Origin: Nonlabens sp.
GTDB taxonomy: Bacteria; Bacteroidota; Bacteroidia; Flavobacteriales; Flavobacteriaceae
Assembly: GCF_018401815.1 (NCBI RefSeq)
Contig: NZ_JAGYKG010000006.1
Span: 141,182 to 205,181, forward strand
Direction of reading: 5' to 3'
DNA: 64,000 nucleotides
Below, piece by piece: positions 35,089 through 43,923 of the stretch; within the stretch, counting starts at the first letter, position 1; each line of letters opens with the position of its first letter. The position numbers were made by a program, and so were the translations under genes. The notes beneath the pieces are model-generated. The model saw nothing but the letters and a program-made list of their open reading frames with translations. It ran no database searches and had not been told where the DNA came from.

Positions 35089-35424
35089 TTATGCTTCCTG
35101 CAAGTGACATTTACTAAATTTTTCTTGGATCTGACGTCCCAAACTTTTTTTTAAAAGTTCTCGCTGCACCTCAAGTTCGATTTCTCTATCACTGAGTAAT
35201 TTTCGCAATACACGATTTTCTTCCTCTGCTTCTTTAAGCTCCTTGCTTTTAGTATCATAAGTAACCTTTAAGCCAGCTTCTCCCTTGTGCTCAAACTTCT
35301 TCTTCCAACTATAAAAAGTACCAGTACTAACGCTGTACTTACGACAGGTTTCTACAGTGCCAATTTCCTCTGAAGCAGAGAGTATCTCTAACTTCTCTTT
35401 TAAAGTCCATTTCTTGTATTTCAT
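35089..35424 (-). CDS. IS3-family transposase OrfA (HTH protein)
   Basis: A 111-residue DNA-binding protein. Residues 6-50 form a helix-turn-helix (WTLKEKLEILSASEEIGTVE and CRKYSVSTGTFYSWKKKFE). A leucine-zipper-like coiled coil (LKEAEEENRVLRKLLSDREIELEVQRELLKK, residues about 65-95) follows, typical of OrfA dimerisation. It is intact, unlike orfA of the other IS3 copy. Confidence 0.88.
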   Translation of the reverse strand: MKYKKWTLKEKLEILSASEEIGTVETCRKYSVSTGTFYSWKKKFEHKGEAGLKVTYDTKSKELKEAEEENRVLRKLLSDREIELEVQRELLKKSLGRQIQEKFSKCHLQEA

Positions 35425-35486
35425 ATCTCAAATATATTAGTTTTGAAATTTAAAATATCACTCCGAACTTATTAGGGGCTAAACTA

Positions 35487-36505
35487 TTAGCCATCAGTAT
35501 AAACCAAAAAAGTGATGCTTTAAGATTGATACCTTACAAGACCAATGTTTGCAACCAATTTGTAGTTTTTACAACGAATTGAAATTCGATTATTACCAGA
35601 AATTAAATGGAATTAGGAATTTACTAGTAAAAATAGGGCAGGGAAAAAATAATCATGGTCGGTGATAATTATTTCAATAAATATCGGGATAGATGTATTA
35701 AAAAACTAGGTAAAATTAGGTAACACAACTTAGTTTTCTTATTAATCTAAAGTTAAACATAGGTTTATTACTTTATTTATTATGTTAAAATATAACAATA
35801 CCATAAACACCAATGACTAAGTATTTTTTTATGCCTACTATAAGGGGTAATAATAAAATAAAAAAGTAACCAAATTTATAAACTGAAATCCCAATTGAAT
35901 TTTCTAAAAAATAAAGTTGTAAAAGAATATTTTTCTGCCATAGGCCAAGAATTTTTAAACCAAAAAGACATTAATAATGATAAAAATATAAGTGATTTTA
36001 GCTAATGCAATGGGAATTGTACTTGCATTTAAAGGACGAATCAAATACAGACTTTTATCCGTGATAGAAATGGGGAAGTCGCGCAGGTAGCATTGAATTT
36101 AAAGAGTTACAATCGAGCTAAAAAAAGAAACCATAACAATGAGTTTTTTAGATACATAAAGACAAAGAAAAATGGAAGCTAACGAGCAAGAGGAGAAATC
36201 CAGTTGTTAATTACTAAGACAACAATGTATGGAAATAGTTAGATGTCGTCAATAGTCTTAGAATTATAGTAAGTATGATGAGTACCTCACAAACTATGCA
36301 GCAGTAAACATCTAAATAGTTAAGACTAAATCCTTTTTCATTTATTGTACTAATTACTAGGGTTTGGAATTGAGATACGGAATTGGTTAGCAGTTAGTTT
36401 GCACTAAGAATATGAAATGGACTAGTGTTATCTGCCAAATTTTTTTTTAATTTTTACAATAAATAACAAGAATAATAAATTGAATCATAACTATTTATTT
36501 TTAAG
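35487..36505. other. 1-kb stretch without intact genes (decayed DNA)
   Basis: A/T-rich with only short open stretches. One (35880-36005) reads KLKSQLNFLKNKVVKEYFSA and then IGQEFLNQKDINND before a stop. Another reads ANAMGIVLAFKGRIKYRLLS shortly after, in a different frame. These look like scraps of coding DNA, but I cannot name the source. The last 80 nt before the first cluster gene probably hold its promoter; no clean TAnnTTTG was found. Confidence 0.4.
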
Positions 36506-37234
36506 ATGATGTACAACGAACAATTAGAAAAATTGATTGAGATGGCCCTTATGGACGGAGAGCTCACTGAAAAAGAAAAGCAAATTCTTTTCAAAAAAGC
36601 AGAATCATTTGGTGTTGACCTCGATGAGTTTGAAATGGTTTTGGAAGCAAAACTTTATGAAAAACAACAATCAATGCAACAAAGCACCCAGGCAACAGCT
36701 GCTCCAAAATCAGACAAATTTGGTGATGTGAAAAAATGTCCCGCATGTGGGGCAATAGTTCAATCATTTCAAACAAAATGTGCTGATTGTGGTCATGAAT
36801 TTAGCAATATTGAAGCTAATGCCTCAATTGACAAACTCTTTAAAATGTTAAATGATGCGGAGGACATGAGAAAAGAAGATTTGGATACAAGTAATCCATT
36901 GAAGGCAATGGGTAGTTTTTATGCAAAATCATTTTCAGGAATGACAGGCCCTGGGAAAATTGATAAAAAGAAAATGGAAATTATTTCAAATTTTCCAATC
37001 CCTACAACTAAGAATGACATTCTTGAATTTTTATCCTTAGCTATACCTAAAGCCAAGCAAATCGGTAACTTTTTAACCAAAAATAACCTAGAAAACAAGG
37101 CCCATAATGAATTTGCACAGGTATGGAAAACTAAATGCGAACAAATAATTATGAAAGCTAAATTTTCAATGAGAGAAGATAAAAAAGCTCTTGAAGAAAT
37201 TCTGCAATACGCTAATGAAATTGGCATTAAGTAA
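36506..37234 (+). CDS. TerB-like / zinc-ribbon protein
   Basis: A 242-residue cytoplasmic protein and the first gene of the nine-gene island cluster. Residues 5-50 resemble a short TerB-like helical unit (MALMDGELTEKEKQILFKKA, then ESFGVDLDEFEMVLEAK). After a Q-rich linker comes a zinc ribbon with Cys78, Cys81, Cys92 and Cys95 (KKCPACGAIV and TKCADCGHEF). The C-terminal half is helical with no recognised domain. A second Met follows the first, either may start. The spacing to the SPFH gene is 14 bp. Such TerB/zinc-ribbon proteins often sit beside SPFH genes, from memory. Confidence 0.75.
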   Translation: MMYNEQLEKLIEMALMDGELTEKEKQILFKKAESFGVDLDEFEMVLEAKLYEKQQSMQQSTQATAAPKSDKFGDVKKCPACGAIVQSFQTKCADCGHEFSNIEANASIDKLFKMLNDAEDMRKEDLDTSNPLKAMGSFYAKSFSGMTGPGKIDKKKMEIISNFPIPTTKNDILEFLSLAIPKAKQIGNFLTKNNLENKAHNEFAQVWKTKCEQIIMKAKFSMREDKKALEEILQYANEIGIK

Positions 37235-37248
37235 TCAAAAAATGAAAT

Positions 37249-38595
37249 ATGGGAATATTCGGTAAAAAATCAGAAGGCGGATTAATGGACGTAATCCGCT
37301 GTGACGAACAAGAATATCTTGTTTGGAAATGGCGACCTTCGGGAGAAGCGAATAGCACAAAAAAAGAAAATTCCATACGTTACGGAAGTAGTTTGCGAGT
37401 TAAAGACGGAGAACTTGCCGTTTTTGTTTACCAACAAAGAGATGGGGAAAATCAAGATTTTATACACGGCCCTTATGACCAAACTATAAAAACCGCAAAC
37501 TTTCCAATATTAACAAATATCGTGGGGGCTGCATTTGGTGGAGCATCACCATTTCAAGCAGAAATATATTTTATGAACCTTTCGGGTAATGTTCAAATAA
37601 GATTTGGCATTCCTTATTTTGATGTTTTCGACCCTCGATTTTTGGATTTTGCGGTACCAATGGCAGTAAGGGGCACGCTTACCTTTAATATTACAGATTA
37701 CAAAGGCTTTATAAAATTAAATCGTCTAATAAATTTTGAATTAGATGATTTTAAAAAGCAAATAAAAGATGCTGTAACCAAGTATATTAAGGGTGTTGTA
37801 ACAAACATTCCATCCGATAATGGAATACCTGTGTTACAAATGGAAAGAAAAATCCTTGAAATAAATGATTTAGTTGCAAAATATTTAGGTACTCGACTTG
37901 AAACAGATTTTGGTGTAAACATGAAAGGTTTGGATATTGCAAACCTTGAAGTTGACAAAGAAGCTGAAGGATATGCCGAATTAAGAAAAGTTACAGCAGA
38001 ACAGACAACAAAAACTGTTGGAGCACAGACAGACGTAAATATTAAGAATTTACAGGATACTCAGGAAATCAACGCTACGAATATGGAGGAAACACTTCGT
38101 ATTCAAAGAGAAGAAGCACAACGGGCACAAAAACTTCAAACAGAAGGACAAAACATATCTGTTCATCAATTAAACCAACAAACAGAAGTAGCCAAAACAG
38201 CAGCTGAAAGTATGGGGAAAATGGGCTCTGGCGGCGGTTCTGGCGGCGGAGGCGGAATGATGGATCCCGGCTCAATGATGGCAAGTATGGCAATGGGCGG
38301 TGCAGTTGGCTCTGGCATGGCTGGAGCTGTTGGTGGTATGATGCAAGGAATGAACGAACAAAAACAAACTCCACCACCACCACCTCAAGTTCAATATAAT
38401 ATTTCAGTAAATGGTCAACAAAGTGGCCCGTTTGGATGGCAACAGTTACAACAAATGATTCAAAGTGCTCAAATTACTAAAGACACTTATGTATGGAAAC
38501 AGGGTATGGCTGGTTGGGAAGTAGCAGGTAATGTTCAAGAACTTGCAAATTTATTTGGAGCAGTACCTCCTCCTCCTCCTCCACCTGCACCTTAA
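37249..38595 (+). CDS. SPFH/Band-7 'virion core'-like protein with C-terminal GYF_2 domain
   Basis: A 448-residue protein of the YdjI-like SPFH group. Residues 1-250 are the SPFH region (MDVIRCDEQEYLVWKWRPSG early, then LAVFVYQQRDGE, VPMAVRGTLTFNITDYKGFI and RLETDFGVNMKGLDIANLEV). A Gln/Glu-rich coiled coil runs about 250-322. A Gly/Met-rich linker and a poly-Pro stretch lead to a GYF_2 domain (about 383-433: VNGQQSGPFGWQQLQQMIQS, TYVWKQGMAGWEVA) and a second poly-Pro tail. SPFH proteins oligomerise on membranes and GYF_2 binds proline-rich peptides, so self-assembly or partner capture is likely. Its role here is unknown. Confidence 0.85.
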   Translation: MGIFGKKSEGGLMDVIRCDEQEYLVWKWRPSGEANSTKKENSIRYGSSLRVKDGELAVFVYQQRDGENQDFIHGPYDQTIKTANFPILTNIVGAAFGGASPFQAEIYFMNLSGNVQIRFGIPYFDVFDPRFLDFAVPMAVRGTLTFNITDYKGFIKLNRLINFELDDFKKQIKDAVTKYIKGVVTNIPSDNGIPVLQMERKILEINDLVAKYLGTRLETDFGVNMKGLDIANLEVDKEAEGYAELRKVTAEQTTKTVGAQTDVNIKNLQDTQEINATNMEETLRIQREEAQRAQKLQTEGQNISVHQLNQQTEVAKTAAESMGKMGSGGGSGGGGGMMDPGSMMASMAMGGAVGSGMAGAVGGMMQGMNEQKQTPPPPPQVQYNISVNGQQSGPFGWQQLQQMIQSAQITKDTYVWKQGMAGWEVAGNVQELANLFGAVPPPPPPPAP

Positions 38596-38623
38596 TTTAG
38601 TATTAACATCTAAAAAATGTATT

Positions 38624-38977
38624 ATGGATGATAGTAGCTTTTTTTCAATGGACAGATTAGTTGAATTTGGTATGGGTATTACTGTCGCACAACAAATGGT
38701 TAGGGCCATGAATGAATCAATGACTAGTATGAATATTCCCGGTGCAATGAACCAAATGCAAAAACCAAAAGAAATATTTTTCTACGCAATGATTGAAGGA
38801 TTTCAAGCAGGACCATTTTCAGAACACGAATTGGCTCGGTTGATAGCAGAAAAAAAAGTTTCAAAAGAAACTTATGTTTGGATGCCACCTATGTCAAATT
38901 GGGAAATGGCAGAACAAATTCCAGAAGTTTTAAAGTTGGTTGCATTAACTCCACCGCCATTTCAACAAAATAAATAG
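38624..38977 (+). CDS. Small GYF_2 domain protein
   Basis: A 117-residue protein; the start is the ATG of MDDSSFFSMDRL, since the upstream frame extension lies in the SPFH gene. Residues 1-45 are a Met-rich amphipathic region (MGITVAQQMVRAMNESM) similar in feel to the SPFH linker. Residues 55-110 are a GYF_2 domain (FFYAMIEGFQAGPFSEHELA, KETYVWMPPMSNWEMAEQ) closely matching that of the SPFH protein. It looks like a free copy of the SPFH tail that could bind or compete for the same proline-rich partner. Confidence 0.75.
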   Translation: MDDSSFFSMDRLVEFGMGITVAQQMVRAMNESMTSMNIPGAMNQMQKPKEIFFYAMIEGFQAGPFSEHELARLIAEKKVSKETYVWMPPMSNWEMAEQIPEVLKLVALTPPPFQQNK

Positions 38978-38980
38978 CTG

Positions 38981-39325
38981 ATGAGAATAAATCTTGTGCA
39001 AACAACAATAGCCATAGCAGTAAGTGCTCTTATCACTTATGGCTTATATAATTTTTATGTTGGGGACAATAAAAACCTTTTAAGTGCAGGCAGTTTTGTG
39101 TTTCTTACAACGGCACTGATAATGACTATTGGAGCAAGTTTTGAGCCTCCTAGAACTACGACCAATATTAGAGTTGTTTCTGGAATTTTCTTTGCAATTG
39201 CTCTGATTAGCAACCTGATTTTTACGTTTATTAATTTTTCTGTCCCAAGTTATGTAATTGTTAATGGAATTTTATTGTTAGTTTTTATTTTGATTGCTTA
39301 CTCGATAAACAAATCAAAACAATAG
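38981..39325 (+). CDS. Four-helix membrane protein of unknown function
   Basis: A 114-residue inner-membrane protein with four predicted helices (TTIAIAVSALITYGLYNFYV; FVFLTTALIMTIGASF; GIFFAIALISNLIFTFI; VIVNGILLLVFILIAYSI) and a short basic tail NKSKQ. It begins 3 bp after the GYF_2 gene, so it belongs to the same transcript. No family is recognised. It could provide the membrane anchor for the soluble SPFH/GYF proteins, which is inference from position only. Confidence 0.6.
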   Translation: MRINLVQTTIAIAVSALITYGLYNFYVGDNKNLLSAGSFVFLTTALIMTIGASFEPPRTTTNIRVVSGIFFAIALISNLIFTFINFSVPSYVIVNGILLLVFILIAYSINKSKQ

Positions 39326-39529
39326 CCAACGCATCAACCAAAGCTTTTTCAAAGAGTGCAATTTGTCTTTGCTTTACGAAACATTTTTATATTTGAGAAT
39401 TGACATATGTAGAGTACCACCTTAACCGAATTGAATTGAATTGAGAAAATGTAGAGCAAGAAAACTACAATAAAAACAAGGCGAAATCTGAAAAGCCATA
39501 CGAGTAAGAAAAATTATAATTTTAAAATA

Positions 39530-40882
39530 ATGAGAAAATTAATTTACACAGTTTTAACGGTAGCATGTTTGATAGGAACTACTCAAGCATACGCCCAAGA
39601 GTCGAACGAAGACTTTAAATATCGCAGGAGTTCTTTATCAATGATTCTCATTGAGTCTGAAAGTTTCCCTAACAAGGATGCAGTAATGAGTTCATGGAAC
39701 AATTATCCGTTTCCTGATAAGTATAACAAGCATGATATTGATTTAAAATCATTTAATATTAATTCAATTGTATTATCAGAACAAGAATTACTTAGTGCAG
39801 GATTTTTGAAAGACACTTTAACGAATCCTCTTCAAATTGCAAAAGCAATAGGAAGTTTAAAACCTGTTAAGTATCTAAATGCTGAAGAAAGTATTGCAGT
39901 TGTTATGCCTACTGAGAAACAAGAATATCAATTAAAAATTGATAAAGTAATTAATGACAATAAATTAGCAAATAAGGTAGTAGAAAAATGGTTTAATAGG
40001 AGTGCTGACGGTAAATTCGATATGAGTTTAATCCAAGAGCGAGGGTTTTATAACGCATCTGAATTGGAAGCAAGTATCGCACAAGGTCAAACAAAAGGAT
40101 TGGCATCCCTTGGTGATGCTGGAGAAGAGTTAATCAGAAATTCTTTTGTGACTTTTACGAAGTTAGAGTTTATAGAAAATGAACCTGCAGCTGCTCTTGT
40201 TCGTGATGCAGCAAAAGCTCAGATAGCTAAATCTATGGCGGGCAAACCACAAATGTTTATCGATAAAGCGTTACAAGCTGCTGATGCTGCATATGAGAAA
40301 ACAAAGGAAGGGTATTCTTTATGGTCGAAAACATGGTTGTATCAATTGAGTTGGAATGAAGAAATAGCTGCAATTTTTTATAATGACTTGTGGTCTGATC
40401 CTTCTGCTTTTGACAAATCTGATTTATTTAGTCTTGAGTTTGTTGGGGTACAGTACAATCAAAGCTTAGTTACTTTCAAAATTGGAGAAACCCGTACACA
40501 AGAACAAATAATAGACCTTGCTCTAGTAAGAAATGTTAATAATGCTTTTGCTAAATTACAAAAGCAAAATGATGTGTTCAAACCAAAAGTACCTGTGATT
40601 TCAGTTAATCCAATTACTGCTCAAATTGGCATGAAGGAAGGTTTAAAAGGCGGAGAAAAGTTTGATGTACTAGAAATGACATTAAATTCTAAAACCGGCT
40701 TAACAGAATATAAGAAAGTTGGTTCAGTCCAAGCAGACAAAAAAATAGTTTGGGATAATAGATATAATGCAGGGGAACAAGTAGAACAAATGCAAGATAA
40801 AAATGGAAATCCTATCAATGGAACAGCTTTTAAAGGAAGTAAAAAAATCCAGTCGGGGATGTTGCTAAAGCAAGTAAAATAA
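39530..40882 (+). CDS. Exported protein of unknown function (island cluster)
   Basis: A 450-residue protein with a signal peptide (LIYTVLTVACLIGTTQAYAQ, cleavage after residue 23). The mature part is mixed helix and strand. Residues 85-135 contain LSAGFLKDTLTNPLQIAKAI, residues 215-260 an Ala-rich helical region, and the C-terminal 80 residues a beta-rich module (GEKFDVLEMTLNSKTGLTEY, KIVWDNRYNAGEQVEQMQDK). I do not recognise the family. It follows a 204-bp gap, the largest in the cluster, so a second promoter may lie there. Confidence 0.6.
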   Translation: MRKLIYTVLTVACLIGTTQAYAQESNEDFKYRRSSLSMILIESESFPNKDAVMSSWNNYPFPDKYNKHDIDLKSFNINSIVLSEQELLSAGFLKDTLTNPLQIAKAIGSLKPVKYLNAEESIAVVMPTEKQEYQLKIDKVINDNKLANKVVEKWFNRSADGKFDMSLIQERGFYNASELEASIAQGQTKGLASLGDAGEELIRNSFVTFTKLEFIENEPAAALVRDAAKAQIAKSMAGKPQMFIDKALQAADAAYEKTKEGYSLWSKTWLYQLSWNEEIAAIFYNDLWSDPSAFDKSDLFSLEFVGVQYNQSLVTFKIGETRTQEQIIDLALVRNVNNAFAKLQKQNDVFKPKVPVISVNPITAQIGMKEGLKGGEKFDVLEMTLNSKTGLTEYKKVGSVQADKKIVWDNRYNAGEQVEQMQDKNGNPINGTAFKGSKKIQSGMLLKQVK

Positions 40883-40909
40883 ATATTCGTAAACATTAAA
40901 GAAATCAAC

Positions 40910-41428
40910 ATGAAAAATATACACATAGTACTGATGTTTGTTGCATTTTTGACTTTGCCATACTTTTGTATGGCTCAGTCAAAAAAGAAAGCTGACAAAG
41001 AAACTGCTCAATGGAGATATGAAATTGAAGCAGTAGGAACAGGAACTCAAGGTACCTATCAAATAAAAGTTTGGTCATATTCAAAAAAACCTGAAACAGC
41101 CCTAGAACAAGCAAAAAAGAACGCTGTTCATGGTATAATTTTCAAAGGATTTCCTGATAAAGACAGGATTAAAGGGCAAAAAGCATTAGCACAAAGTCCA
41201 AATTTGGAGCAGGAAAAAGAAGATTTTTTCAAGGATTTTTTTAACACTGGGGGGAAATACCAAAAATTTGTTACTCTAACTAATAATGGTGCTATTGCCG
41301 CAGGTGATAGAATTAAAATCAGTAAAAAAGAATACAAAATAGGTGTTGTAGTCAATGTTAATAAAGATGCATTACGAAAAGATTTGGAAGATGCCGGAAT
41401 TATCAAAGGACTTGGCAGTGGTTTTTAA
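40910..41428 (+). CDS. Exported LPP20-like protein, paralogue of the next gene
   Basis: A 172-residue protein with a signal peptide (residues 4-23, ending MAQ). The core reads GTYQIKVWSYSKKPETALEQ and AKKNAVHGIIFKGF, then DFFNTGGKYQKFVTLT, and IGVVVNVNKDALRKDLEDAG. The same order of motifs is found in the next gene, so the two arose by duplication. The alpha/beta pattern with the 'A..AKKNAV' helix recalls LPP20/FlgT-N-like lipoprotein domains, which assemble with CsgG-type proteins in the outer membrane. I hold that comparison at low confidence. Confidence 0.6.
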   Translation: MKNIHIVLMFVAFLTLPYFCMAQSKKKADKETAQWRYEIEAVGTGTQGTYQIKVWSYSKKPETALEQAKKNAVHGIIFKGFPDKDRIKGQKALAQSPNLEQEKEDFFKDFFNTGGKYQKFVTLTNNGAIAAGDRIKISKKEYKIGVVVNVNKDALRKDLEDAGIIKGLGSGF

Positions 41429-41442
41429 TAAAATAAATAGGA

Positions 41443-41934
41443 ATGAAATATTTAAATTATACAAAAATACTTTTTGTAATATCAATAGTTTTTATTTCTT
41501 GTAATTCTCAAAAGAAAATTGCCGGGAATTACTCCTACAAAACAGAATGTCTTGGGATTGAAATGGATGGCTCGCAAACTGTTAAGGCTTGGGGCAATGG
41601 AAGGAATAGATTTGATGTAATTGAACAAGCAAAAAAAAACGCTGTTAACGATGTTCTTTTCAATGGCATTTATGAAGGTAAGCAAGATTGCGAAAAAAGA
41701 CCTGTTGTTGTAGAGGTGAATGCTCGGCAAAAACATGAGGCATATTTTAATAAATTCTTTGCTGATAATGGCAATTACAAAAAATTTGTATCATTAAAAG
41801 ACGAACGCATTGGTCAAAAAGTATCAAGAGATCGCAAGAGAGCACGCCAGAGTGTTACTCACGGTGTTGTTATACGTGTTCTCCGTGCAGAACTAAAGCA
41901 ACAAATGATTAAGGACGAAATTCTTAAAAATTAA
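41443..41934 (+). CDS. LPP20-like lipoprotein, paralogue of the previous gene
   Basis: A 163-residue lipoprotein with lipobox VFISC (Cys20). The mature domain has QTVKAWGNGRNRFDVIEQAK, KNAVNDVLFNGI, NKFFADNGNYKKFVSLKDER and a basic stretch RDRKRARQSVTHGVVIRVL. These align with the preceding protein over the full length. One member of the pair is lipid-anchored and the other freely periplasmic. It starts 14 bp after the previous stop. The function is unknown. Confidence 0.62.
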   Translation: MKYLNYTKILFVISIVFISCNSQKKIAGNYSYKTECLGIEMDGSQTVKAWGNGRNRFDVIEQAKKNAVNDVLFNGIYEGKQDCEKRPVVVEVNARQKHEAYFNKFFADNGNYKKFVSLKDERIGQKVSRDRKRARQSVTHGVVIRVLRAELKQQMIKDEILKN

Positions 41935-41952
41935 CAATTTAAAAGTAAATAT

Positions 41953-42906
41953 ATGAGACATTTAATTTTAGCATTTTTATTGGTTTTATGCACAGCAAGT
42001 GCTTTTTCACAGGCAAAAAAACCAACAATTATGATTGTGCCAAGCGATGTTTGGTGTAATACAAATGGTTATATGATGGAGTTTGATAATCAAGGATTAC
42101 AAGTTAAGGTTCCTGATTATAAAAAAGCTTTACAAGAAAATTCAGATTTGTTATTAGTTATTAGTAAAATAAACGAATTAATGGCAGATAGAGGTTTCCC
42201 ACTTAAAAATTTGGAATCATCTCTTAAGTCATTAGAAAGTGAGGCTGCAGAAGATGCCATGTTAACCAGTAAAGGAGGAGGAGAGATTAATGAAAGTCCG
42301 ATAGATGCATTAAAGAAAGTCGCAAAAGCAGATATTTGGATGCAAATGACATGGACAGTTAATACTACGGGACCTAAAAAATCAATTACTTTTAATTTAC
42401 AAGGATTAGACGCTTATACCGATAAGCAAATTGCTGGGGCTTCTGGTACTGGTGAACCATCATTTACTGCCGAATTGCCAGTATTATTAGAAGAAGCCGT
42501 TCTCTCACACCTTGATAATTTTAATGTACAACTTCAGAATCATTTTGATGATATGTTTACAAATGGTCGGGAAATTACGCTTCGCATTATGACATGGGAT
42601 ACTTGGGATTATGATTTAGAAACAGATGAGTTTGGAGATGATGAACTTGGATTTTTATTAGAAGATTGGGTGGCTAGTAATACTGTTGAGGGCAGATTCT
42701 CGACCTCAACTTCTACGGAGAACATGATGTTAATGGAACAAGTTCGGATTCCTTTGTATAACGAAAGAAATGGCAGGCAAAGAGCACTAGATGCCAGAGG
42801 ATGGGCAAATGGATTAAGAAAATACTTAAAGGATACTTACGAAATTGAATCGAAATTAATGATGAAAGGTCTTGGTCAGGCTCAATTAGTTTTAGGTGAA
42901 AAATAA
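41953..42906 (+). CDS. DUF6175 family exported protein
   Basis: A 317-residue protein with a signal peptide (HLILAFLLVLCTASAFSQ). Residues 22-110 read PTIMIVPSDVWCNTNGYMME, then VPDYKKALQENSDLLLVISK and INELMADRGFPLKNLESSLK, the DUF6175 pattern. This resembles TolB-N/CsgG-type alpha/beta domains, with the strand 'IMIVPS' and the helix before GFPLK. A second conserved block is KVAKADIWMQMTWTV. The family is confined to Bacteroidetes and uncharacterised. The gene sits 18 bp after the lipoprotein gene and 18 bp before the last cluster gene. Confidence 0.72.
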   Translation: MRHLILAFLLVLCTASAFSQAKKPTIMIVPSDVWCNTNGYMMEFDNQGLQVKVPDYKKALQENSDLLLVISKINELMADRGFPLKNLESSLKSLESEAAEDAMLTSKGGGEINESPIDALKKVAKADIWMQMTWTVNTTGPKKSITFNLQGLDAYTDKQIAGASGTGEPSFTAELPVLLEEAVLSHLDNFNVQLQNHFDDMFTNGREITLRIMTWDTWDYDLETDEFGDDELGFLLEDWVASNTVEGRFSTSTSTENMMLMEQVRIPLYNERNGRQRALDARGWANGLRKYLKDTYEIESKLMMKGLGQAQLVLGEK

Positions 42907-42924
42907 ATTTTGAAAATTAGAGAG

Positions 42925-43893
42925 ATGAAAAAAATAACATTAATAATCGGATTTTTTCTTTTCAATTATGTTTTGTTTGCTCAAAACAATCAAGGGAAAG
43001 CAGATGATGCAGGGCGTATAGCCCTTGCATCGGTAGTTTCTGATCAAATTGAAGGACTAACGCCTTCTGCTCAATCAAATTTGCAGAACAAATTAAATCG
43101 TATTGCTACAAAAAATGGTATGGGAGGCAGTTCTTTAAATAATCGTTTTATTATTACAGCCAATGTTGTTATTTTAACAAAGGATATTACTCCTACTGCC
43201 CCTCCTATGCAAGCATATACTTTAGAAATAACTCTTTACATTGGTGATGGTGTTGAAGGCACTTTGTTTTCAAGTACATCAGTAACACTAAAAGGTGTTG
43301 GTAAAACTGAAACTAAAGCATATATGGCTGCACTAAAAAATCTAAAAGTTTCGGATCCCAAATACCAAAGTTTTATTGAACAAGGAAAAAATAAAATAAT
43401 AGAGTATTATAATAGTAAATGTGATTTTATTTTGAAAGAAGCTGATGCGCTAGTTAGTCAAAATGAATTTGATGCGGCCATTGCAAAATTAGTTTCAATT
43501 CCAGAGGTTTGTAAAGATTGTTTTGATAAAGCAATGGATAAGGTTGGACCCATATATCAACAACAAATAGATAGGCAATGTAAAGTTGATTTGGCAGAAG
43601 CAAAAAATGTGTGGAATGCAAATTTAGACGGTACAGGTGCAAGTAAAGCATCGAATTATCTTGGAAATATAGATCCAAATTCATCTTGTTATAATGAAGC
43701 ACTTAACTTTTCAAATGTGATAGCAAAAAGAATAAAAGAATTAGATCAACGTGAGTGGGACTTTAAGTTAAAACAACAGCAAGATGATGTTGATATTCAA
43801 AAATCTACGATAAAAGCTGCTCGTGATATCGGAGTTGCTTATGGTGAAAATCAACCACAAAATATTCAATACAATTACAGAGGTTGGTATTAG
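42925..43893 (+). CDS. Exported protein, last gene of the island cluster
   Basis: A 322-residue protein starting at MKKITLIIGFFLF (the signal peptide ends near FAQ). An in-frame TTG 15 bp upstream would only lengthen the leader. Residues 25-150 hold an alpha/beta domain (RFIITANVVILTKDITPTAP, TLEITLYIGDG, TETKAYMAALKNL), reminiscent of CsgG/LPP20-type envelope proteins. The rest is a helical, TPR-like region with paired cysteines (IPEVCKDCFDKAM and NSSCYNEALNF) ending in a Gln/Asp-rich helix. The function is not known. A 9-bp hairpin follows its stop. Confidence 0.62.
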   Translation: MKKITLIIGFFLFNYVLFAQNNQGKADDAGRIALASVVSDQIEGLTPSAQSNLQNKLNRIATKNGMGGSSLNNRFIITANVVILTKDITPTAPPMQAYTLEITLYIGDGVEGTLFSSTSVTLKGVGKTETKAYMAALKNLKVSDPKYQSFIEQGKNKIIEYYNSKCDFILKEADALVSQNEFDAAIAKLVSIPEVCKDCFDKAMDKVGPIYQQQIDRQCKVDLAEAKNVWNANLDGTGASKASNYLGNIDPNSSCYNEALNFSNVIAKRIKELDQREWDFKLKQQQDDVDIQKSTIKAARDIGVAYGENQPQNIQYNYRGWY

Positions 43894-43918
43894 TAAAATT
43901 AGATGCAGGTAATTTTAC
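43893..43918 (+). terminator. Short hairpin after the island cluster
   Basis: GTAAAATTA pairs with TAATTTTAC across an 8-nt loop, immediately after the last stop. It lacks a T run, so termination is uncertain; a stronger hairpin follows at 44158. Confidence 0.35.
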
Positions 43919-43923
43919 GAGCC

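Larger units (their letters stand above)
34169..35486 (-). mobile_element. IS3-family insertion sequence, apparently intact
   Basis: A 1.32-kb element with imperfect inverted ends (left TGTTTTGACCCCTATAAAAC, right complement TAGTTTAGCCCCTAATAAG) and similarity extending some 40 bp inward. It carries intact orfA and orfB on the minus strand. No clear target duplication is visible (left flank ATGGG, right flank TTAGC), so the exact tips are uncertain by a few bases. It differs in sequence from the other IS3 element in the window. Confidence 0.8.

Noticed and set aside
36591..38383. Minus-strand frames opposite the SPFH cluster
   Set aside because: They mirror the codon pattern of the plus-strand genes, and none has a recognisable domain.
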